DNA of 7,980 nt from Tissierellia bacterium (GTDB lineage Bacteria > Bacillota > Clostridia > Tissierellales > Dethiosulfatibacteraceae), in the NCBI GenBank assembly GCA_007116605.1, contig SKID01000065.1:1-7980 (forward strand), in the 5' to 3' direction. Both the position numbers and the translations under genes were made by a program. Positions within the stretch are counted from its first letter, which is position 1, and each line of letters opens with the position of its first letter. Shown piece by piece: positions 1 through 5,297 of this stretch. The notes below the pieces were generated by a model. It did no database searches, had not been told where the DNA came from, and was given only the letters and a program-made list of their open reading frames with translations.

Positions 1-81
1 ATCAAAAGAAAAATTAAATATAATGTAAGTGAACAGATAATTATAATTGGCTGGTAATTTTAGTAGATTGTATGAAATAAA

Positions 82-570
82 ATGATCTTTTTTTCAAAAA
101 TAGAAATGGTTATTCAAAAAAACGTTGAGATAGGAGTTTCTAATATTATCCCAGTGATGAGTGAACGTTCTGAATATAGAGTTGAGGATTCTGAGAGAGT
201 CAAAAGAAAACTGGAACGATGGCAAAAGATTGCTACTGAAGCAGCAAAGCAATCTATGAGAAATAAGATTCCAAGCATAAGTCCCATCATTGGATTTGAT
301 GAGATGTTGAACCAATTATTACAGAACAAACATCAGGTCATTGTGCCTTATGAAAACGCAACTGGACAGGGTATCAAAAATGTAGTGTTTAAGCAAAAAT
401 ATATTGATGTCATTATTGGTCCAGAAGGTGGTTTTGAAGAAGAAGAAATTGGACAGCTTCGCAATTTAGGAGCAAATATTGTAACTTTAGGAAATAGAAT
501 ATTAAGAACCGAAACAGCTGGATTAATCGTTAATGCATTGATTTTGTCTGAAACGGATGATTTAGGGTGA
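82..570 (+). CDS. rsmE: 16S rRNA (uracil-1498-N3)-methyltransferase RsmE, N-terminally truncated; probably a broken gene
   Basis: RsmE uses S-adenosylmethionine to methylate N3 of U1498 in 16S rRNA. The 162 residues cover most of the SPOUT catalytic domain: ERWQKIATEAAKQS (residues 45–58), the GPEGGF cofactor-loop motif (113–118) and the knot motif LGNRILRTETA (136–146). Family members are about 240–250 residues. Here the N-terminal PUA-like RNA-binding domain and the first SPOUT strand are missing, and the usual PKGDK motif is reduced to SK just before IEMVIQK. The reading frame upstream is closed by stops at 55, 61, 64 and 73, the other two forward frames are also interrupted, and I see no PUA-like sequence in 1–81. 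No convincing ribosome-binding site precedes the ATG at 82 or the one at 106. The remaining frame is clean to its stop, so any loss is recent or the fragment is still translated. The family call is firm; whether it is functional is doubtful. Its stop overlaps the GTG start of mtaB. Confidence 0.8.
   Translation: MIFFSKIEMVIQKNVEIGVSNIIPVMSERSEYRVEDSERVKRKLERWQKIATEAAKQSMRNKIPSISPIIGFDEMLNQLLQNKHQVIVPYENATGQGIKNVVFKQKYIDVIIGPEGGFEEEEIGQLRNLGANIVTLGNRILRTETAGLIVNALILSETDDLG
564..569 (+). promoter_or_regulatory. Possible ribosome-binding site for a TTG start of mtaB at 576
   Basis: AGGGTG lies six bases before the TTG at 576, good spacing for a Shine-Dalgarno site. It cannot serve the GTG at 567, which is inside it. 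This favours 576 as the true mtaB start, although only by inspection. Confidence 0.45.
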
Positions 571-1874
571 TAGATTTGAAGGTATCTTTTCATACTTTGG
601 GATGTAAAGTTAACCAATTTGAGACAGATGCTATGGCAGCTTTGTTTAAGCAAAATGGTTATCAAGTGGTAGATCCTTGTGATAAAACTGACGTGTTTGT
701 TATTAACTCCTGCACAGTAACTGCTGCAAGCGATAAAAAGACAAGACAGTTAGTCAATCGCTACAGGCGATTAAATGCTAATGCCGTGTTGGTATTAGCA
801 GGTTGTTATGCCCAGTTAAATGTAGAAAATTTGAAAAATGATGAAAAAATTGATATTATTATAGGGACAAAGCATAAAGGTCAAGTGGTAGATGAAGTTA
901 CAAGATTTTTAAAATCAAAAGATCATTTGGTATCAGTGGAAGGATTTTTTCCGAATGAGCCCTATGAAGACTTAAGTATTTATGAAACTCATGACAGAAC
1001 AAGAGCCAATATTAAGATTCAAGACGGTTGCCGGCAATTTTGTGCTTATTGCATTATACCTTTTGCACGAGGACCCATAAGAAGTAGGACAGTCAAAGAT
1101 ATACTAGAAGAAATACAAAGACTTCATAATAATGGGTATCGAGAAATTGTATTAAATGGGATCCATATTAGCTCCTATGCATCCGAAATTGGAGATGGGG
1201 GGTTAAGTGATCTCATACGAAGTATTAACGCTTTACAATTGAATGATATTCGATTTAGATTAGGCTCTTTAGAGCCCATGGTCATTTCTGAACCATTATT
1301 GCTTGCAATGCAACAAGGTCATTTTTGTGATCATTTTCACTTGTCTTTGCAAAGTGGATCGGACACTGTGTTAAAACGGATGAATCGGCACTATACGACA
1401 GCAGAATATGCTGATAAGGTAAAACTGATAAGACAATATTTTCCAATGGCAGGCATTACAACGGATATTATCACTGGTTTTCCAGGAGAGACTGATGAAG
1501 AATTTCAGCAAACTATGACCTTTGTTTCTCAGATAGGTTTTTCAAAAGTGCATGTTTTTACCTTTTCAAGAAGACAAGGGACCAAAGCTTACAATATGCT
1601 TCACCAGATTGATGGGATGACAAAAAAGAATCGTACACACCAATTGATTAAGTTATCTGAATCATTGGCTCAAATATATGCCAAACAATTTATCAATAAA
1701 GAGTTAGAGGTTTTATTTGAGAAAAAAGATGGTCAACACGTATTTGCTGGACATGCGACTAATTATCTTGAAGTAAAAACAAACTCTAAAATTGATTTGA
1801 TTAATCAAATCAGAGTAGTCAAAGTGGCATCACAACATGGTGGAAAGTTAATCACAGAGGAGGTGAGACAATGA
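567..1874 (+). CDS. mtaB: tRNA (N6-threonylcarbamoyladenosine-37-C2)-methylthiotransferase MtaB
   Basis: This radical-SAM enzyme converts t6A37 to ms2t6A37 in tRNAs reading ANN codons. The 435 residues match the family length. The N-terminal methylthiotransferase domain opens with HTLGCKVNQ (Cys13) and carries Cys49 (INSCTVT) and Cys80 (AGCYAQ), the ligands of the auxiliary iron-sulfur cluster. The radical-SAM CxxxCxxC motif is Cys155, Cys159, Cys162, and the conserved HLSLQSGSD follows in the barrel. The last 60 residues fit a TRAM RNA-binding domain. The LGCKVN form at the N-terminus and the hinT/rpsU neighbourhood favour MtaB over MiaB or RimO. The GTG at 567 overlaps the rsmE stop as GTGA. 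A TTG at 576 is a serious alternative start: AGGGTG at 564–569 lies 6 bases upstream of it and it gives the family-like N-terminus MKVSFHTLGCK. The stop overlaps the hinT start by four bases. Confidence 0.95.
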   Translation: MIDLKVSFHTLGCKVNQFETDAMAALFKQNGYQVVDPCDKTDVFVINSCTVTAASDKKTRQLVNRYRRLNANAVLVLAGCYAQLNVENLKNDEKIDIIIGTKHKGQVVDEVTRFLKSKDHLVSVEGFFPNEPYEDLSIYETHDRTRANIKIQDGCRQFCAYCIIPFARGPIRSRTVKDILEEIQRLHNNGYREIVLNGIHISSYASEIGDGGLSDLIRSINALQLNDIRFRLGSLEPMVISEPLLLAMQQGHFCDHFHLSLQSGSDTVLKRMNRHYTTAEYADKVKLIRQYFPMAGITTDIITGFPGETDEEFQQTMTFVSQIGFSKVHVFTFSRRQGTKAYNMLHQIDGMTKKNRTHQLIKLSESLAQIYAKQFINKELEVLFEKKDGQHVFAGHATNYLEVKTNSKIDLINQIRVVKVASQHGGKLITEEVRQ

Positions 1875-2215
1875 AAGATTGTTTGTTTTGTAAAATTGTT
1901 AAAAAAGAAATTCCAGCTGATATTGTATACGAAAATGAAAATTTATTGGTTTTTAAAGACATTAATCCTCAGGCACCAGTTCATGTATTGGCTATTCCTA
2001 AACGCCATATAGACAGCCTAAATCACGTATCAACAGAGAATCAGGTTTTGGTTGGAGAAATTTTTTCAAAAATACCTGAAGTTGCAAAAAAACTTGAAAT
2101 AGACATGACAGGTTATCGAGTGATATCTAACTGTGGTGAAGATGGTTTGCAGACAGTACCACATTTACATTTCCATATTTTGGGTAAAAGAAAACTAAGG
2201 TGGCCTCCAGGATAA
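1871..2215 (+). CDS. hinT: HIT family protein, HinT-type purine nucleoside phosphoramidase
   Basis: HinT-like proteins hydrolyse adenosine 5'-phosphoramidates and related nucleotide conjugates in the cytoplasm. The 114 residues match the family. The histidine triad is in PHLHFHILG (His98, His100, His102), with His100 expected to be the nucleophile. Cys4 and Cys7 (CLFC) begin the protein as in zinc-binding HinT members, and the end WPPG is characteristic of the bacterial HinT group. The ATG overlaps the mtaB stop (ATGA), and AGAGGAGGTGAG just upstream is a strong ribosome-binding site, so translation is probably coupled to mtaB. No terminator hairpin is visible after it, so transcripts may continue into rpsU. 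The physiological substrate cannot be told from sequence. Confidence 0.95.
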   Translation: MKDCLFCKIVKKEIPADIVYENENLLVFKDINPQAPVHVLAIPKRHIDSLNHVSTENQVLVGEIFSKIPEVAKKLEIDMTGYRVISNCGEDGLQTVPHLHFHILGKRKLRWPPG

Positions 2216-2255
2216 AAACGAATTGAAATGGCTAGTTGAAATCACAAAATAAATG

Positions 2256-2284
2256 TTGAAAATATTTAGCACATCATGTATAAT
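2256..2284 (+). promoter_or_regulatory. Sigma-A type promoter for rpsU–yqeY
   Basis: TTGAAA (2256–2261) and a perfect TATAAT (2279–2284) are separated by 17 bases, the ideal spacing for a housekeeping promoter. The expected transcription start is near 2291, giving a leader of about 50 bases before rpsU. This is the best promoter match in the window and lets the ribosomal protein gene be transcribed independently of rsmE–mtaB–hinT. Confidence 0.8.
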
Positions 2285-2323
2285 GTACAAGTGCAATTTG
2301 AGATGTGACATGAATGAAGTTAT

Positions 2324-2333
2324 GAGGGGAGGG
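2324..2333 (+). promoter_or_regulatory. Ribosome-binding site of rpsU
   Basis: The purine-rich GAGGGGAGGG ends six bases before the ATG at 2340. It fixes the rpsU start there rather than at the in-frame ATG at 2253, which would lie upstream of the promoter and have no ribosome-binding site. Confidence 0.8.
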
Positions 2334-2339
2334 TCGCAG

Positions 2340-2528
2340 ATGACAGAGGTTAAAGTAAGAGAAAATGAATCTTTGGATAATGCATTGAAGAGATTTAAAA
2401 GACAATGTGCTATCACTGGCGTTCTCTCTGAAGTAAGGAAGCGAGAGCATTACGAAAAGCCAAGCGTTAAGAGAAAAAAGAAAGCTGAAGCTGCTAAACG
2501 TAAAAAGAACAAAAAAATGGGAAAATAA
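2340..2528 (+). CDS. rpsU: 30S ribosomal protein S21 (bS21)
   Basis: S21 is a small basic protein of the 30S platform, near the anti-Shine-Dalgarno end of 16S rRNA. The 62-residue product begins MTEVKVRENESLDNALKRF and contains the family core FKRQCAITGVLSEVRKREHYEKPS, here quoted only as FKRQ…REHYEKPS (about residues 18–41), followed by a Lys/Arg-rich tail. Length is close to the usual 57–60. The start at 2340 is chosen because of the strong ribosome-binding site and the family N-terminus; the frame stays open upstream to an ATG at 2253, but those codons do not resemble S21. It is followed after 13 bases by yqeY, the classic Firmicutes pairing. Confidence 0.96.
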   Translation: MTEVKVRENESLDNALKRFKRQCAITGVLSEVRKREHYEKPSVKRKKKAEAAKRKKNKKMGK

Positions 2529-2541
2529 TTGAGGTGAAGGT

Positions 2542-2985
2542 ATGTCTTTAAAAGAGAAGCTAATGGAAGATTTAAAAGCTTCAATGAAAAATAAAGACAA
2601 AGTCAGAAAGAATACTGTAACCATGATTAGAGCAGCCATTAAGCAGGTTGAAGTGGATACGCGAAACGAGCTAAGTGATGATGACATTATCGGCATTATT
2701 GCAAAGCAAGTGAAACAAAAAAAAGACAGCATAGAAGACTTCAAAGCTGGCAATCGTGAAGACTTGGTTACACTTACTGAAGAGGAAATTGCTATTTTAA
2801 CTGAATATTTGCCTGAGCAGCTTAGCTTAGAAAAATTGGAAGAAATAGTTATCCATGCTATTAAGGAAACCAACGCCCAGTCAAAAAAAGACATGGGAAA
2901 AATAATGGGAAAAATAATGCCTATTATTAAAGGGAAAGCTGATGGCAAACAAGTGAACGAAATAGTTTCTAGATACTTGCAATAA
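2542..2985 (+). CDS. yqeY: GatB/YqeY domain-containing protein YqeY
   Basis: YqeY is a small cytoplasmic protein related to the C-terminal, tRNA-contacting domain of GatB, the amidotransferase subunit. Its exact role is unsettled; linkage to rpsU suggests a translation role. The 147 residues match the family length. The N-terminal helical part has the expected MIRAAIKQVEVDTR (28–41), then KQVKQKKDSIEDFKAGNRED (55–74) and ILTEYLPEQLS (85–95). The C-terminal part has the MGK-x-MGK-x-MP run and the GKADGKQVNEIV motif (131–142). GAGGTG at 2531–2536 sits five bases before the ATG. The last five codons and the stop form part of a perfect inverted repeat that continues into the terminator. Confidence 0.95.
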   Translation: MSLKEKLMEDLKASMKNKDKVRKNTVTMIRAAIKQVEVDTRNELSDDDIIGIIAKQVKQKKDSIEDFKAGNREDLVTLTEEEIAILTEYLPEQLSLEKLEEIVIHAIKETNAQSKKDMGKIMGKIMPIIKGKADGKQVNEIVSRYLQ

Positions 2986-3022
2986 AAAAAGACCGAGAGG
3001 TCTTTTTTTATTGCAAGTATCT
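2971..3022. repeat. Perfect 24-bp inverted repeat with 4-base loop, spanning the yqeY 3' end
   Basis: The left arm 2971–2994 and right arm 2999–3022 are exact reverse complements, separated by GAGA (2995–2998). The left arm contains the last five codons and the stop of yqeY; the right arm ends two bases before the deoD stop codon. Pairing extends about 13 bp beyond the ordinary terminator core (GACC/GGTC flanked by seven A and seven T). Confidence 0.95.
2984..3009. terminator. Bidirectional Rho-independent terminator between yqeY and deoD
   Basis: Seven A, then GACC, loop GAGA, GGTC, then seven T. On either strand a hairpin is followed by a U-run, so it can end transcripts from both convergent genes. 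In the yqeY-direction RNA the loop closed by C–G is GAGA, which fits a stable GNRA tetraloop. The GC core is only four pairs, with the A/U tract and outer arms adding to the stem. Confidence 0.85.
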
Positions 3023-3024
3023 TT

Positions 3025-3723
3025 TTATGCAAGAGCTAAAGCTATTTCCATCATATCAGTTAATGTTTTTTCTCTTTCTTCAGCAGTGGTTTGTTCATGG
3101 GTCACGATGCTATCACTCACTGTTAAAATAGCCAGTGCATTAGCACCTAGTTTTGCCGCATTCATGTAAAGTGCTGCTGCTTCCATCTCTACAACTAAAA
3201 CACCTAAGGCAGCCCATTTTTTCCACGCTTCAGGATTAGCATCGTAAAAAATATCACTCGAAAGAATATTGCCTACTTTTACAGGGATGTTTTTTTCATC
3301 AGCTGCTTTTTTAGCCCGCTCTAATAATTGATAGGATGCTGTAGGTGCATAAGTTCCAGGTAAGCCGTATTGATTAGCAAAACTAGAATTTGTTGAAGCA
3401 CTCATTGCTAAAACAACATCACGGACTTTCACATCTTCTTGCATCGAGCCACAAGAACCAATTCGAATTAGGTTTTTAACACCATAATCAACAATCAACT
3501 CATGAGAGTAAATACCAATTGATGGCATGCCCATTCCAGATCCTTGCACTGAGACTCTTTTTCCTTTGTAGTATCCTGTAAAACCGTACATACCACGTAT
3601 TTCATTGTAACAAAAGTAATCATCTAAATAAGTTTCTGCTAGATACTTTGCTCTTAAAGGATCGCCTGGCAGTAAAATAGTTTCAGCGATTTCACCTTTT
3701 TTTGCTCCAATATGTATTGTCAT
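3025..3723 (-). CDS. deoD: Purine-nucleoside phosphorylase, DeoD type
   Basis: DeoD cleaves purine (deoxy)nucleosides with phosphate to give the base and (deoxy)ribose-1-phosphate, a salvage and catabolic step in the cytoplasm; the family is hexameric. The 232 residues match the family. Residues known in E. coli DeoD appear at equivalent numbers: His4, Gly20 and Arg24 (LPGDPLRAK), Arg43, Arg87 and Ser90 (phosphate site), Glu179-Met180-Glu181 (ribose contacts), Ser203-Asp204 (base recognition) and Arg217. The signature GSGMGMPSIGIYSHEL is at 61–76. GGAGG (complement of 3731–3735) lies seven bases before the ATG. The gene is transcribed alone, opposite to everything around it, between its own promoter and the shared terminator. 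With cdd nearby it provides nucleoside salvage, but the two are not in one operon. Confidence 0.96.
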   Translation of the reverse strand: MTIHIGAKKGEIAETILLPGDPLRAKYLAETYLDDYFCYNEIRGMYGFTGYYKGKRVSVQGSGMGMPSIGIYSHELIVDYGVKNLIRIGSCGSMQEDVKVRDVVLAMSASTNSSFANQYGLPGTYAPTASYQLLERAKKAADEKNIPVKVGNILSSDIFYDANPEAWKKWAALGVLVVEMEAAALYMNAAKLGANALAILTVSDSIVTHEQTTAEEREKTLTDMMEIALALA

Positions 3724-3741
3724 AGAAACACCTCCAAAATC

Positions 3742-3770
3742 ATTTTAACAAAAAAATGGTTAAGTTACAA
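3742..3770 (-). promoter_or_regulatory. Probable promoter of deoD
   Basis: On the minus strand TTGTAA (complement of 3765–3770) and TAAAAT (complement of 3742–3747) are exactly 17 bases apart. The -10 matches consensus at five of six positions and the -35 at four of six. The expected transcription start is close to 3735, so it would fall at or very near the GGAGG ribosome-binding site, leaving a very short leader. That is a mild point against it. Confidence 0.5.
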
Positions 3771-3829
3771 TTTGAATTCTTATAATTTATAGGAGCGACT
3801 TTGAAAGTATGGCATTTGATTGAAACATA

Positions 3830-3838
3830 TGGTATGAT
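3830..3838 (+). promoter_or_regulatory. Possible extended -10 promoter of phoH
   Basis: TGGTATGAT is an extended -10 element (TGn plus TATGAT) about 31 bases before the phoH ATG. No good -35 lies at the usual distance (TGGCAT at 3810–3815). An alternative is the TATAAT at 3781–3786, also without a clear -35. One of these should drive the phoH–ybeY–lipoprotein–cdd–era–recO transcript, since no other promoter is evident in 3724–3868. Confidence 0.45.
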
Positions 3839-3868
3839 ATTTTCAAACCAATGATTTAAGGAGCGTTA

Positions 3869-4858
3869 ATGGAACAACATGAGATAAAATTAAGTTTTGA
3901 TAAAAGTTATAACTTGCCCATGTTATTTGGTCAAATGGATCGAAATTTAGAGATGATTAAATCAATTTTTAAAGTGGATTTGTTAATCAGAGGCAATGAC
4001 TTAAAAATTATTGGACAAAAAAATGATGCAGAAGTTGTTGCTCGATTTGTTCAAGAGTTATTCTCAGACTTATCCGATAAAGGAAGAATTTCTAATCAAA
4101 AATTTCACTATATGCTGAAATACTATGCAGACGGCAATCAAGAAAGATTGGGTCAATATTTGAATGAAGTTATCACAGTCACTTCATCAGGAAAATTAAT
4201 TAAGCCTAAGACAATAGGTCAAAAAATTTACATTGATAGCATTCGCAAAAATGACATTGTATTTGGTATTGGGCCTGCAGGAACAGGAAAGACATACTTA
4301 GCAGTTGCAATGGCTGTAGATGCCTTTAGAAAAAAAGAAGTGGAAAGAATTATTTTAACAAGACCTGCTGTAGAAGCAGGAGAAAAATTAGGTTTTTTAC
4401 CAGGTGATCTACAAGACAAAGTAGATCCTTATTTGCGTCCTCTTTATGATGGTTTGTTTGATGTGATGGGAGCTGAAAACTACCTGAAAAATGTTGAGCG
4501 AGGTTTAATAGAAGTAGCCCCATTAGCTTATATGAGAGGCAGAACGATCGATTCAGCATTTATTATTCTCGATGAAGCTCAAAACACCACTAAAGAGCAA
4601 ATGAAAATGTTTTTAACTCGCTTAGGATATGGCTCTAAATCAGTGGTAACAGGAGATGTGACACAAATTGATTTACCATCAGGAAAACACTCTGGGTTAA
4701 AACAAGTGGAAGGGATATTAAACAATATACCAGGAATTAGTTTTAATTATTTTGACAAAAAGGATGTGGTGAGACATCGATTAGTACAGGATATTATTAG
4801 AGCCTATGAAGAACATGAAAATAAAGGAGTTTCAAAGAAAAATGAATCTATTGATTGA
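3869..4858 (+). CDS. phoH: PhoH family ATPase
   Basis: PhoH-like proteins are cytoplasmic P-loop ATPases of the helicase superfamily I type; their exact task is not settled, though gene association with ybeY points to RNA or ribosome metabolism. The 329 residues fit the YqfG-neighbour PhoH/PhoL group. The N-terminal 110 residues form the family's putative RNA-binding part. The Walker A motif GPAGTGKT is at 135–142, LTRPAVEAGEKLGFLPGD at 163–180, Walker B FIILDEAQN at 231–239 (Asp235, Glu236) and the sensor-like VTGD at 260–263. AAGGAG at 3858–3863 precedes the ATG by five bases. It is the first gene of the forward operon that reaches the right edge. Its last 17 bases overlap ybeY in another frame. 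Confidence 0.95.
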   Translation: MEQHEIKLSFDKSYNLPMLFGQMDRNLEMIKSIFKVDLLIRGNDLKIIGQKNDAEVVARFVQELFSDLSDKGRISNQKFHYMLKYYADGNQERLGQYLNEVITVTSSGKLIKPKTIGQKIYIDSIRKNDIVFGIGPAGTGKTYLAVAMAVDAFRKKEVERIILTRPAVEAGEKLGFLPGDLQDKVDPYLRPLYDGLFDVMGAENYLKNVERGLIEVAPLAYMRGRTIDSAFIILDEAQNTTKEQMKMFLTRLGYGSKSVVTGDVTQIDLPSGKHSGLKQVEGILNNIPGISFNYFDKKDVVRHRLVQDIIRAYEEHENKGVSKKNESID

Positions 4859-5297
4859 TATTCGAAAAGAAGGTTTTGTTTTAAAGCAAGAGTGGTTAGA
4901 TATGATTACAAAAGCGATTGAAGCTACTTTAGCTTATCTAGATGACTCCCAAAGCTATGAAATTAGCCTGTCATTTGTCACTAATGAAGAAATACAAGCT
5001 CTTAACTGTGATTATCGAGGTGTAGACGCAGTTACAGATGTGCTTTCGTTTCCAATGGAAGATGAGTTTGGCATAGAGCAAGAAGATATTATGTTAGGTG
5101 ATATTGTGATTGCAACTGATAAAATTCAAGAACAAGCCATAGAGTATGAACACTCATTTGAACGAGAGCTAGCCTATTTGGTAGTCCATTCAATGTTACA
5201 TCTTATGGGATTTGATCATCTGACAGAGGAGGATAAAAATGAAATGCGCCAAGCAGAAAAAACAATCATGGATGTGCTTCAAATCTATCGTTCATAA
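4842..5297 (+). CDS. ybeY: Endoribonuclease YbeY (rRNA maturation RNase)
   Basis: YbeY is a metal-dependent single-strand endoribonuclease involved in 16S rRNA 3' end maturation and ribosome quality control. From the ATG at 4842 the product has 151 residues, the normal length. The zinc motif HxxxHxxxxxH is His116, His120, His126 (HSMLHLMGFDH). The conserved YRGVDAVTDVLSFP lies at 58–71, with Arg59 the conserved arginine, and LGDIVIA at 85–91. The in-frame ATGs at 4806 and 4815 would add a lysine-rich tail not seen in the family; AAAGGAG at 4823–4829 favours 4842, though the 12-base spacing is long. It starts inside the end of phoH (17-base overlap), so the two are probably translationally coupled. 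The HD-domain gene pgpH (yqfF), common between phoH and ybeY in Firmicutes, is absent here. The 3' end carries the start of the next gene. Confidence 0.94.
   Translation: MNLLIDIRKEGFVLKQEWLDMITKAIEATLAYLDDSQSYEISLSFVTNEEIQALNCDYRGVDAVTDVLSFPMEDEFGIEQEDIMLGDIVIATDKIQEQAIEYEHSFERELAYLVVHSMLHLMGFDHLTEEDKNEMRQAEKTIMDVLQIYRS
5225..5232 (+). promoter_or_regulatory. Ribosome-binding site inside ybeY for the DUF3048 lipoprotein
   Basis: AGAGGAGG sits six bases before the ATG at 5239, an almost ideal site, while the next in-frame ATG (5272) has none. It decides the start of the lipoprotein gene within the ybeY coding sequence. Confidence 0.75.

Noticed and set aside
2253..2339. In-frame upstream extension of rpsU to the ATG at 2253
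   Set aside because: It would begin upstream of the promoter -35 box, lacks a ribosome-binding site and adds residues unlike S21; the site at 2324–2333 fixes the start at 2340.
2893..2916. Tandem 12-base repeat ATGGGAAAAATA in yqeY
   Set aside because: The encoded MGKIMGKIMP matches the normal YqeY pattern (MGK-x-MG-x-x-MP) and the protein is of normal length, so it is not a recent duplication.
2274..3032. Open frame of 252 codons on the minus strand across rpsU and yqeY
   Set aside because: It is the reverse shadow of two well-identified genes, gives a low-complexity Ser/Phe-rich product, crosses a promoter and terminator, and resembles no family I know.
3820..3846. Short inverted repeat TTGAAA…TTTCAA around the phoH -10 element
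   Set aside because: Six-base arms in AT-rich DNA are expected by chance; TTGAAA also occurs alone at 3801. There is not enough to claim an operator.
4806..4841. Longer ybeY starting at the ATG at 4806
   Set aside because: It would add 12 lysine-rich residues not found in the family, inside phoH; the ATG at 4842 has AAAGGAG upstream and gives the standard N-terminus.
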